64,000 nucleotides of DNA from Saccharibacillus qingshengii (GTDB lineage: Bacteria; Bacillota; Bacilli; Paenibacillales; Paenibacillaceae), in NCBI RefSeq assembly GCF_013185195.1, contig NZ_JAAZWC010000012.1, positions 62,001 through 126,000 of the forward strand, given 5' to 3'. Positions within the stretch are counted from its first letter, which is position 1. Each line of letters begins with the position of its first letter. Shown piece by piece: positions 8,932-16,712 of this stretch. The position numbers were made by a program, and so were the translations under genes. The notes beneath the pieces were generated by a model, which did not search any database, was not told the DNA's origin, and saw only the letters and a program-made list of their open reading frames with translations.

Positions 8932-11611
8932 CGTTCATTCCCCTCTCTGAGCCGGGCCGAAAGTCATGCTCCGCATCCGGCAGTTTCGGCGCAGCCGCGG
9001 CAGGCAGCCGAATCGCGACGATCGTCCCGGCTCTGCCGTCCGCTCTTGGCTCCGCGGATATCGTACCTTCATGCAGATCGACGATGCCTTTGCAGATCGC
9101 CAGACCCAGGCCCGTTCCCGCGACATGGCTGGTCGAATCGGACCGGTAAAATTTCTCGAAAATCCGCTGCCGCTCTCCCTCCGGAATCCCCGGCCCTTCA
9201 TCCGAGACGGACAGGACCAGCATGCCGCCCTGCGTCCGCGCTTCGATGCCGATCGTGCTGCCGTCCGGACCGTATTTGATCGCATTGCCGAGAACGTTGC
9301 CGAGCACCTGCTCCAGCAGCACTTCGTCGCCCCGTACCATCGGAAGGTTGTCCGGAATATGAAGCGACAGCTCCCGGCTTCCGCGAATATCGCGAATTTG
9401 CGAGAGCGCCACCCCGATCAGATCCTGGACATCGCACCATTCCCGGCGCAGGGTCAGCATGCCGCTCTCCAGCCGCACCATGCCGAGCAGATTCTGTACG
9501 AGCCGGTTCATGCGCATCGCGCCGCCCCGGATCGTCGTAAGCAGCTCCATGCGATCTTCCCGCGAAAAAAGGTCGTCGCTGTCGATCAATCCCGTCGCCG
9601 AGCCGACGATCGTCGCAAGCGGCGTCCGCAGCTCGTGCGACACCGAATCCAGAATCGCGGTGCGCAGACGCTCCGATTCGGCCGTGAGATGCGCCAGTCT
9701 GGCTTCTTCGGCCAGCTTGAAACGGGCGATGGCCGCAGCCGCCAGGTCGCACAGTGCTTCGAGCAGCCGCTGCTGTTCGCCGGTCAGCGAAGTGCCGCTT
9801 CCGCCCTGCTTGGGCAGCCGCACGGCCAGTACGCCGTATGTCCGCGCTTCGGTGCGCAGCGGCATGTAGCGGCCCGGCAGTTCGCGCAGCGTGTCCGATC
9901 CCCGACCGGCGGCTTCCCCGTCTTCGAAGACCATCCCCGCCACCACTTCTTCTTCCCGGGCGCGTTCTTCGCCGTCTCCGTGGTCGGAGAAGCCCGCCGA
10001 AGCGTGCACGCGGCGAAGATGTCCGTCTTCATCCGGCAAATAAACGGACGTCTCGGCCCCGATCGTCTGCGACAGCTGGCGCGTCATGCCGTCCAGCAGG
10101 GACGAGATATCGGAGACCGCTCCGATCTGGCGGCTGAACGCGTACAGCGAAGCCGTATGCTCTTCGCGCTGACGCGCCTGCAGCAGCTGCTGTTTGAGCC
10201 GGCCGGCAAGACTCGACGTCAGCGCAGCCACCGACAGATAGACGCCGAACGAGATCAGATAACGCAGATCCGACACGGTAAAACTCAGCTGCGGCGCGAC
10301 AAAGAAGAAATCGAGCGCCAGCACGCTCGCTCCGGCCGCAAACAGCGACGGACCCATCCCTCCGTAGACCGCGAACAGCAGCACCGGAAACAGATAGATC
10401 AGCGCGATGTTCACGATCTCCAGCATCGGCGCGTACTTGAGCATAATCGCGGTCATCAGCGCCGTCATCAGCGTAATCAGCACGTAAGACGCCCAGCCGG
10501 GCAGCCCTCCGGGCGGAAGCTTCGTTCTCCGCCGATCCGTCTGCGGCGGTTCCGCGTCCGCGGCTGCCGGCACCACGCGGATCTGGATCCCCCGGCTGCC
10601 GCGAAGCAGCTCTTCGGCGAGCGTCCGGCGCAGCCTCAGCCCGAAGCGCGGCCTCAGCGTTTCTCCGACGATAATCTGCCGGATATGTTGGCGTTCCGCA
10701 AAATGCAGCAGCTCTGCGCTCACGCTGCGTCCGTCGCGTACGAATACTTCCGCGCCCAATTCTTCGGCAAGCCGCAAACTGCGCTCGGGGTCGCCTTGAA
10801 TAGAAGCCGATAAGCCGAGGGGCTTCTCGGGCTTTTTCACGTGGACCGCGATCCACGACGTCTTGAGCGCCGCAGCGGTCCGGCGTCCGATCCGCAGCAG
10901 TTCAGCCGTCGACGGGCCGCTTCCTATCGCAACCATGACTTTCTCCGCCACGGGCCACGGCTCCGGCGAATCGCCCTCGCGGCCGTGCAGATAAGCGTCG
11001 AGCCTGCTGTCCATCCGCTCGGCCGCGAAACGAAACAGCATTTCCCGAAGCGCGAACAGTTCTTCTTCCCCGCAGGGAGGCGCGATACTGCGGCGCTTCA
11101 TTTCTTCCGGCGGCGCATCCGCGATCCGCAGCACATCTGCTTGTTCGACGAACGCATCGGGCACCGTTTCGGTCAGGAGACGCCCGCAGATCCGGCTCGC
11201 CAATGCGTTCAGACTTTCCACGTGACCGATATTCAGCGCGGCGTAGACGTCGATTCCGTTCAGCAGCAGCGTCTCTACATCCATATACCTTTTGACGCGC
11301 AGCGCCCGTTTGGAATTGCGCGCTTCCAGCCGATCCACGACGACAAGCCCCGGCTTATCGTCCAGCAGCGCCTCCACATCCAGGTCGCCTCCGCGCTGCG
11401 GCGCATCCGGAAGACCCGCCTCCCGCAGCAGCGCCTGCGTATCGGGGTACTGCGCTTCCGCTCCGGAAACCGCGCAGCTTACCGGTACGCCGGAAGCCGC
11501 TTCCCGCGCAGCCGCCCGCAGCATGGCCTGGGTCTTGCCCGATCCGGGGGCCGCTCCCATAAACAGCGTCAATCGGCCTCTGCGAAGCCCTCTCTTGTCC
11601 AAGTCGTCCAC
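8921..11611 (-). CDS. kdpD: KdpD sensor histidine kinase, with a diverged sensor domain
   Basis: 896 residues. In order: N-terminal KdpD domain with Walker A GAAPGSGKT (19-27); a universal-stress-protein-like domain (about 225-350); four membrane helices (about 370-475); a GAF-like domain; HisKA with the phospho-acceptor in SHELRTP (His about 659); and HATPase with N and G boxes. The length matches E. coli KdpD. The family's DELAHTN signature is replaced by VDRLEARN, and the following PGS/KRWQD stretch is altered, so nucleotide or signal sensing by this copy may differ. The membrane and kinase parts look intact. A canonical copy of the same sensor module lies in the protein at 16713-19058. 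Confidence 0.95.
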   Translation of the reverse strand: MDDLDKRGLRRGRLTLFMGAAPGSGKTQAMLRAAAREAASGVPVSCAVSGAEAQYPDTQALLREAGLPDAPQRGGDLDVEALLDDKPGLVVVDRLEARNSKRALRVKRYMDVETLLLNGIDVYAALNIGHVESLNALASRICGRLLTETVPDAFVEQADVLRIADAPPEEMKRRSIAPPCGEEELFALREMLFRFAAERMDSRLDAYLHGREGDSPEPWPVAEKVMVAIGSGPSTAELLRIGRRTAAALKTSWIAVHVKKPEKPLGLSASIQGDPERSLRLAEELGAEVFVRDGRSVSAELLHFAERQHIRQIIVGETLRPRFGLRLRRTLAEELLRGSRGIQIRVVPAAADAEPPQTDRRRTKLPPGGLPGWASYVLITLMTALMTAIMLKYAPMLEIVNIALIYLFPVLLFAVYGGMGPSLFAAGASVLALDFFFVAPQLSFTVSDLRYLISFGVYLSVAALTSSLAGRLKQQLLQARQREEHTASLYAFSRQIGAVSDISSLLDGMTRQLSQTIGAETSVYLPDEDGHLRRVHASAGFSDHGDGEERAREEEVVAGMVFEDGEAAGRGSDTLRELPGRYMPLRTEARTYGVLAVRLPKQGGSGTSLTGEQQRLLEALCDLAAAAIARFKLAEEARLAHLTAESERLRTAILDSVSHELRTPLATIVGSATGLIDSDDLFSREDRMELLTTIRGGAMRMNRLVQNLLGMVRLESGMLTLRREWCDVQDLIGVALSQIRDIRGSRELSLHIPDNLPMVRGDEVLLEQVLGNVLGNAIKYGPDGSTIGIEARTQGGMLVLSVSDEGPGIPEGERQRIFEKFYRSDSTSHVAGTGLGLAICKGIVDLHEGTISAEPRADGRAGTIVAIRLPAAAAPKLPDAEHDFRPGSERGMNDDE

Positions 11612-11737
11612 ATTTGCTCTCCCGTCGGCCCAAGGCCTGCATTTCCTTCTCCTTCAAGTATAAGACATGCGGCAGGGCAGCGGTCAAATCGGCGGTTCCC
11701 CACCCCGTAAAAAAGGCATAAAGATCTGGAGCAAAGG

Positions 11738-11756
11738 TGTAAAAAAAACGTAAAAA
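11738..11756 (-). promoter_or_regulatory. Candidate KdpE box facing kdpDE
   Basis: Read on the minus strand this is TTTTTACG followed by TTTTTTTTACA, close to the T-rich TTTATA/TTTACA-type KdpE site of the E. coli kdpF promoter. It lies about 130 bases before kdpD. Assigned by eye. Confidence 0.4.
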
Positions 11757-11861
11757 TAGACAATAAAGCGAATAAACGGACGAATACGGGAGTTAAACCG
11801 ATTATATCACCTTTTTTATCGCCGAAAACATCTCCAACAGCCTTCAACGATCTTTTTTCGA

Positions 11862-11878
11862 TTTTTATCCGTTTTACA
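11862..11878 (+). promoter_or_regulatory. Candidate KdpE box facing kdpFABC
   Basis: TTTTTATCCGTTTTACA lies about 120 bases before the first small ORF of the kdp operon and has the T-rich bipartite form of known KdpE sites. Together with the inverted copy at 11738-11756 it would let KdpE control both directions. Confidence 0.45.
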
Positions 11879-11995
11879 GAGCGACGCGGCAGGACTACGA
11901 TACGGAACATGAATCGCGAGTCCGAACCGGACGCCGCGGCCGACAAAGCCGGCGTCCGCGGCCCGATATCCTGAACCCAAAGGAAGGTTGAATCC

Positions 11996-12103
11996 ATGAC
12001 CGACATCTTGATGCTCGCTCTCGTCGCCGTGATGACCCTGGCGGCGCTGGGCCTCTCCGCCTGGTCCGGCCGAGTCACCCGGGAAGGACGTGAAGAACGA
12101 TGA
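11996..12103 (+). CDS. Small membrane protein ORF overlapping kdpF
   Basis: 35 residues, MTDILMLALVAVMTLAALGL then SAWSGRVTREGREER. It has one predicted membrane helix (about residues 4-23) and a charged C-terminal tail. AAAGGAAGG lies about nine bases before the ATG. The stop overlaps the kdpF start by ATGA, which points to translational coupling. It is the first ORF of the kdp operon. KdpF itself is the next gene, so this is an additional small protein, not KdpF. It could be a subunit or regulator of the KdpFABC pump, or a leader peptide that sets kdpF translation. No name is known to me for it. Confidence 0.6.
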   Translation: MTDILMLALVAVMTLAALGLSAWSGRVTREGREER

Positions 12104-12180
12104 TCGTGCTGCTCGCCTGCATCGTCGCCCTATTGTTCCTGTATCTGGGCTACGCCCTGATTAACCCGGAAAAGTTCTGA
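12100..12180 (+). CDS. kdpF: KdpF, small subunit of the potassium pump
   Basis: 26 residues, MIVLLACIVALLFLYLGYAL then INPEKF. This matches the usual KdpF form: one membrane helix ending in a short Pro-Glu-Lys-Phe-like tail. KdpF stabilises the KdpABC complex in the membrane. The start overlaps the stop of the preceding 35-residue ORF, and GGAAGGA lies about ten bases upstream. kdpA follows after 88 bases. Confidence 0.85.
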   Translation: MIVLLACIVALLFLYLGYALINPEKF

Positions 12181-12268
12181 ACCGCCGCATCCGGCAAACC
12201 GGCATGCGCAAGAATCGAAATTGTTCGTCGGCCGTACGCGGCCGACCCATCAGATGGAGGGAAGTTTT

Positions 12269-13939
12269 GTGACTACTATCAGCATCCTCGCAATCGCCGT
12301 CACGCTGCTGATCGCCTTGGCGCTGGCGAAGCCGGTCGGCCTGTACCTGGCCGCGGCATTCGATTACGGCCCCAATCGGCTGAACCGGATCTACGGACCG
12401 TTCGAACGGCTCATCTATAAAGTGAGCGGCATTCGCGAAGAGAATCAAAGTTGGAAAACGTACGCGGTCTCGCTGGTCGCAAGCAATGCCGTCATGATCC
12501 TGCTCGTCTACCTGGTGCTCCGCTTCCAGGGACTGCTGCCGCTGAATCCGGCCGGCATCGCGAACATGGAACCGACGCTCGCGTTCAACACCGCGATCAG
12601 TTTTATGACCAATACCAATCTGCAGCATTACAGCGGCGAGAGCGGATTGTCTATATTCTCCCAGTCGACAGCAATCGTGTTCATGATGTTCACTTCACCG
12701 GCTACCGGTCTGGCACTCGTGATGGCTTTCATCCGCGGCATGACCGGACGGGCGCCAGGTAACTTTTTCGCCGATCTGATTCGGGCTATTACACGGGTGC
12801 TGCTGCCGGTCGCTTTCGTATCGGCGCTGCTGTTTGTCTTCATGGGCGTGCCCCAGACGTTCGAACCGGCTGCCGCAGTCACCACCTTGGAAGGCGCGCA
12901 GCAGAACATTGCACGGGGCCCTGTCGCTTCGTTCCTCGCAATCAAGGAATTAGGCAATAACGGGGGCGGCTTCTTCGGCGTCAACTCGGCACATCCGTTC
13001 GAGAATCCGAACGGACTGAGCAACCTGCTGCAGCTGCTGCTCATGCTCCTCGTTACAACGTCGCTTCCTTACGCTTACGGCAAAATGGTCGGCCGGGTCA
13101 AGCAGGGCCGGGTACTCTTCGTATCGATGTTCCTGATGCTGATCGTGATGACCAGTATCTCGCTTGCCGCCGAAAGCGCGGGCAGCCCGGCGCTTAACGC
13201 ATTGGGCGTCGAGCACAGCCAGGGTTCGATGGAAGGCAAGGAAGTTCGGCTCGGAACCGCACAATCCGCATTCTACTCCGTCGTTACGACAGCTTCCGAG
13301 ACCGGAGCCGTCAACACGATGCACGATACGCTGACCCCGATCGGCGGGCTTGTTCCGCTGGCGAACATGATGCTCAATACCGTGTTCGGCGGAATGGGCG
13401 TAGGTTTTCTGAATGTATTGATGTACGCGATCATCGCCGTGTTCCTGTCCGGCCTGATGGTCGGCCGCACCCCGGAATTCCTCGGCCGCAAGATCGAAGG
13501 CAAAGAAATGAAGCTGATCGCGGTCACGCTGCTGATTCAGCCGTTCCTGATCCTGGTGCCGACGGCCATCGCGCTGGCCACCCATCCGGAGACGATCTCG
13601 AATCCGGGATTCCACGGTCTGACCCAGGCGCTGTACGAGTTCACTTCGGCGGCGGCCAACAACGGTTCGGGCTTCGAAGGATTGGGCGACGCAACCGCAT
13701 TCTGGAATATCTCGACCGGTATCGTCATGTTCCTCGGCCGTTATCTCTCGATGGTGACGCTGCTTGCGGTCGCCGGTTCGCTGGCAGTCAAGAAGCGGAT
13801 TCCGGAATCGTCCGGCACGTTCCGCACCGACACTGCGATGTTCGGAGCCGTCTTCGTCGGCGTCGTGCTGATCGTCGGCGCGCTGACGTTCTTCCCGGCA
13901 CTCGTACTCGGCCCTATCGCCGAACAGCTGACGCTGTAA
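12269..13939 (+). CDS. kdpA: KdpA, potassium-binding channel-like subunit
   Basis: 556 residues from the GTG start, which is preceded by GGAGGGAAG; a longer TTG start at 12221 has no such site. The protein is a polytopic membrane protein of the K+ transporter superfamily, with the selectivity-filter loops readable at TNTNLQHYSGE, ELGNNGGGFFGVNSAHPFENP, TTASETGAVNTMHD and SAAANNGSGFEG. It forms the high-affinity potassium pathway of the KdpFABC ATPase. Length matches E. coli KdpA (557). It lies between kdpF and kdpB. Confidence 0.97.
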   Translation: MTTISILAIAVTLLIALALAKPVGLYLAAAFDYGPNRLNRIYGPFERLIYKVSGIREENQSWKTYAVSLVASNAVMILLVYLVLRFQGLLPLNPAGIANMEPTLAFNTAISFMTNTNLQHYSGESGLSIFSQSTAIVFMMFTSPATGLALVMAFIRGMTGRAPGNFFADLIRAITRVLLPVAFVSALLFVFMGVPQTFEPAAAVTTLEGAQQNIARGPVASFLAIKELGNNGGGFFGVNSAHPFENPNGLSNLLQLLLMLLVTTSLPYAYGKMVGRVKQGRVLFVSMFLMLIVMTSISLAAESAGSPALNALGVEHSQGSMEGKEVRLGTAQSAFYSVVTTASETGAVNTMHDTLTPIGGLVPLANMMLNTVFGGMGVGFLNVLMYAIIAVFLSGLMVGRTPEFLGRKIEGKEMKLIAVTLLIQPFLILVPTAIALATHPETISNPGFHGLTQALYEFTSAAANNGSGFEGLGDATAFWNISTGIVMFLGRYLSMVTLLAVAGSLAVKKRIPESSGTFRTDTAMFGAVFVGVVLIVGALTFFPALVLGPIAEQLTL

Positions 13940-13970
13940 ACCTCTTACTTAGAAATGGAGACGCTGATTT

Positions 13971-16001
13971 ATGGATAAGAAAAAGACCATGCTGAGCGGG
14001 GAGATCGCAAGCGCCGCCCTGCGGCAGTCGTTCGTGAAGCTCGATCCGCGCATCATGCTGCGCAACCCGGTCATGTTCGTCGTCGAAATCGGATTTCTCG
14101 TCACGCTGCTGCTGTGCTTCGTGCCGGACGCGTTCGGCGGCACCGTGCCGCGCTGGTTCAACGTCGTCACCTCGGTCATCCTGCTGCTGACGCTGCTGTT
14201 CGCCAACTTCGCCGAAGCGCTGGCCGAAGGCCGCGGCAAAGCCCAGGCCGATTCGCTCAAAAAAACAAAACAGGACGTCGCGGCCAACAAAGTGTCGAGC
14301 GGCGGCGCGATCAAGGTCGTGCCGGCGTCCGAACTGCGCAAAGGCGACTTCGTCGTCGTCTCGACCGGCGAGATGATTCCGGGCGACGGCGAAGTCGTCG
14401 AAGGACTCGCTTCCGTCGACGAATCGGCGATCACCGGCGAATCCGCCCCGGTCATCAAGGAAGCGGGCGGCGATTTCAGCTCCGTTACCGGCGGCACCAA
14501 AGTGGTCAGCGACAAGATCAAAGTACGGATCACCGCCGATCCCGGCGAATCGTTCCTCGATCGGATGATCTCGCTCGTCGAAGGCGCGAAGCGCCAGAAG
14601 ACGCCGAACGAAATCGCGCTGAACACGGTGCTCGTCAGCTTGACGCTGATCTTCCTGATCGTCGTCGTCACGCTGCCGTTCCTGTCGGACTTCCTCGGCA
14701 TCCAAATGGAAATCCCGATCCTGATCGCTCTGCTCGTCTGCCTGATTCCGACCACGATCGGCGGGCTGCTGTCCGCGATCGGCATCGCGGGCATGGACCG
14801 GGTGACCCAGTTCAACGTGCTCGCCATGTCCGGCAAAGCGGTCGAAGCGTCCGGCGATATCAATACGATCATTCTCGACAAAACGGGCACGATCACGTTC
14901 GGCAACCGGATGGCAAGCGAATTCGTCGCCGTTCAGGGCAGCCGCGAAGACGAGACGGCGTACTGGGCTTCGGTCAGTTCGCTGCGCGACGAGACGCCGG
15001 AAGGCCGCTCGGTGCTGGAACTGATGAAAAAGAACGGATTCCCCTACGATGAAGAGCTGGCCGAAGGCGGCGAGTTTATCGAATTCAAAGCCGAGACAAG
15101 AATGAGCGGCATCGACCTGGCGGACGGGCGCAAAGTCCGCAAAGGCGCGGTCGACTCGGTCAAACAGTGGGTGCTCTCGCAGGGCGGCACGATTCCAAGC
15201 GACCTTGAAACAAGCAGCGCCGCGATCGCGACCGCCGGCGGTACGCCGCTTGCCGTCGCCGTCGACGAGAAGATCTACGGCCTGATCTACCTCAAGGACA
15301 CGGTCAAGCCCGGCATGCGCGATCGGTTCGAACAGATGCGCCGCATGGGCATCAAGACCATCATGTGTACGGGCGACAATCCGCTGACCGCCGCCACTAT
15401 TGCCCGCGAAGCGGGCGTGGACGATTTTATTGCCGAGAGCACGCCGGAAGACAAGATCGCCGTGATCCGCCGCGAGCAGGCCGAAGGCAAGCTCGTCGCC
15501 ATGACCGGCGACGGCACGAACGATGCTCCCGCTCTGGCCCAAGCCGATGTCGGTATCGCCATGAACAGCGGTACCGTCGCCGCCAAGGAAGCGGCCAACA
15601 TGGTCGACCTGGATTCCGACCCGTCGAAGATTATCGAAGTGGTCGCGATCGGCAAGCAGCTGCTCATGACGCGCGGCGCGCTGACCACGTTCAGTATCGC
15701 CAACGACGTCGCCAAGTATTTTGCGATCATTCCGGCCATGTTCATGCTGGCGGTTCCGCAGATGCAGACCCTCAATATCATGCGGCTCGATTCCCCGCTG
15801 TCGGCGATCCTGTCCGCGCTGATCTTCAACGCGATCATCATCCCGATGCTGATCCCGCTGGCCATGCGCGGCGTCGCTTACAAGCCGATGAGTACGAGCC
15901 GTCTGCTCGGCAAAAACCTGCTTATCTACGGTTTCGGCGGTGTCCTCGTACCTTTTGTCGGAATCAAGCTGATCGACCTGGTCGTCCAGGTATTTATCTA
16001 A
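13971..16001 (+). CDS. kdpB: KdpB, P-type ATPase subunit
   Basis: 676 residues, near the usual 680. P-type ATPase motifs are complete: TGES in the actuator domain ([10 protein letters not shown]), the phosphorylated Asp303 in DKTGT, the nucleotide-binding KGAVDS segment and the hinge [18 protein letters not shown]. About seven membrane helices are visible. It hydrolyses ATP to drive potassium uptake through KdpA. It begins 31 bases after kdpA. Confidence 0.97.
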   Translation: MDKKKTMLSGEIASAALRQSFVKLDPRIMLRNPVMFVVEIGFLVTLLLCFVPDAFGGTVPRWFNVVTSVILLLTLLFANFAEALAEGRGKAQADSLKKTKQDVAANKVSSGGAIKVVPASELRKGDFVVVSTGEMIPGDGEVVEGLASVDESAITGESAPVIKEAGGDFSSVTGGTKVVSDKIKVRITADPGESFLDRMISLVEGAKRQKTPNEIALNTVLVSLTLIFLIVVVTLPFLSDFLGIQMEIPILIALLVCLIPTTIGGLLSAIGIAGMDRVTQFNVLAMSGKAVEASGDINTIILDKTGTITFGNRMASEFVAVQGSREDETAYWASVSSLRDETPEGRSVLELMKKNGFPYDEELAEGGEFIEFKAETRMSGIDLADGRKVRKGAVDSVKQWVLSQGGTIPSDLETSSAAIATAGGTPLAVAVDEKIYGLIYLKDTVKPGMRDRFEQMRRMGIKTIMCTGDNPLTAATIAREAGVDDFIAESTPEDKIAVIRREQAEGKLVAMTGDGTNDAPALAQADVGIAMNSGTVAAKEAANMVDLDSDPSKIIEVVAIGKQLLMTRGALTTFSIANDVAKYFAIIPAMFMLAVPQMQTLNIMRLDSPLSAILSALIFNAIIIPMLIPLAMRGVAYKPMSTSRLLGKNLLIYGFGGVLVPFVGIKLIDLVVQVFI

Positions 16002-16085
16002 ACCCATCAAAATCTGCGGCTCGGCCGAAACCCGCTTGATACCGGAATTTCGGCCCCGCCCCGCTTATACTGGAGGAAATTATTC

Positions 16086-16652
16086 ATGCGAATCATATGG
16101 GTGACGCTGCGCACTACTTTTTCCGTGGCGATTATGTGCTGCCTCGTCTATAACGCGGCCGTCTGGGCCGTCGCCCAGGCCGCCGCGCCGGATAAAGCCA
16201 ACGGCAGCCTGATCGAGAACGCCCAAGGACAGGTCGTCGGCTCGCGCCTCATCGGCCAAAGCTTCACCGATCCCGGCTACTTCCACGGCCGCGTGTCGAG
16301 TATCGACTACGACGCGAACGGTTCCGGTTCTCCGAACTACGCGCCGTCCAATCCGGATCTGCTGCTGCGCACGCAGGAATCGGTCTCTGCCTGGCAGAGC
16401 GAGAATCCCGACGTGCCCGTGTCCGAACTGCCGATCGACCTCGTAACCAACTCCGGTTCGGGCCTCGATCCGCAGATCAGCCCGGCTTCCGCCGAAGCGC
16501 AGGTTCCGCGGATCAGCGCGGCAACCGGGATCGCGGCGGACAAGCTTAAGCAGATGATCGAACAGCATACGCAGGGCCGTTCGCTGGGTCTGTTCGGCGA
16601 ACCCGCCGTCAACGTGCTGGAACTGAATCTGGATGTTCAGGCGGCCCGTTAA
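16086..16652 (+). CDS. kdpC: KdpC subunit of the potassium ATPase
   Basis: 188 residues with one N-terminal membrane helix (about 7-27). Family motifs visible are GSRLIGQSF, YFHGRVSS, ASGSNYAPSNP-like GSGSPNYAPSNPDL, DLVTNSGSGLDPQISP and AEAQVPRIS. KdpC assists assembly and ATP binding of the pump. GGAGGAAAT lies just before the ATG. The next gene in the same direction is the tandem KdpD protein, 60 bases on. Confidence 0.96.
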   Translation: MRIIWVTLRTTFSVAIMCCLVYNAAVWAVAQAAAPDKANGSLIENAQGQVVGSRLIGQSFTDPGYFHGRVSSIDYDANGSGSPNYAPSNPDLLLRTQESVSAWQSENPDVPVSELPIDLVTNSGSGLDPQISPASAEAQVPRISAATGIAADKLKQMIEQHTQGRSLGLFGEPAVNVLELNLDVQAAR

Positions 16653-16712
16653 TCCTTCGGTTCCACTCGCCCAGACGCAAGCTTCAAGGATCAATCGGAA
16701 GGAAGAATCCTT

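Noticed and set aside
11612-11995. c-di-AMP (ydaO-type) riboswitch before the kdp operon
   Set aside because: The conserved core was not found; only T-rich KdpE-like sites are seen.
13914-16010. A 698-codon open frame opposite kdpB
   Set aside because: His/Asp/Arg-rich antisense shadow of a highly conserved gene.
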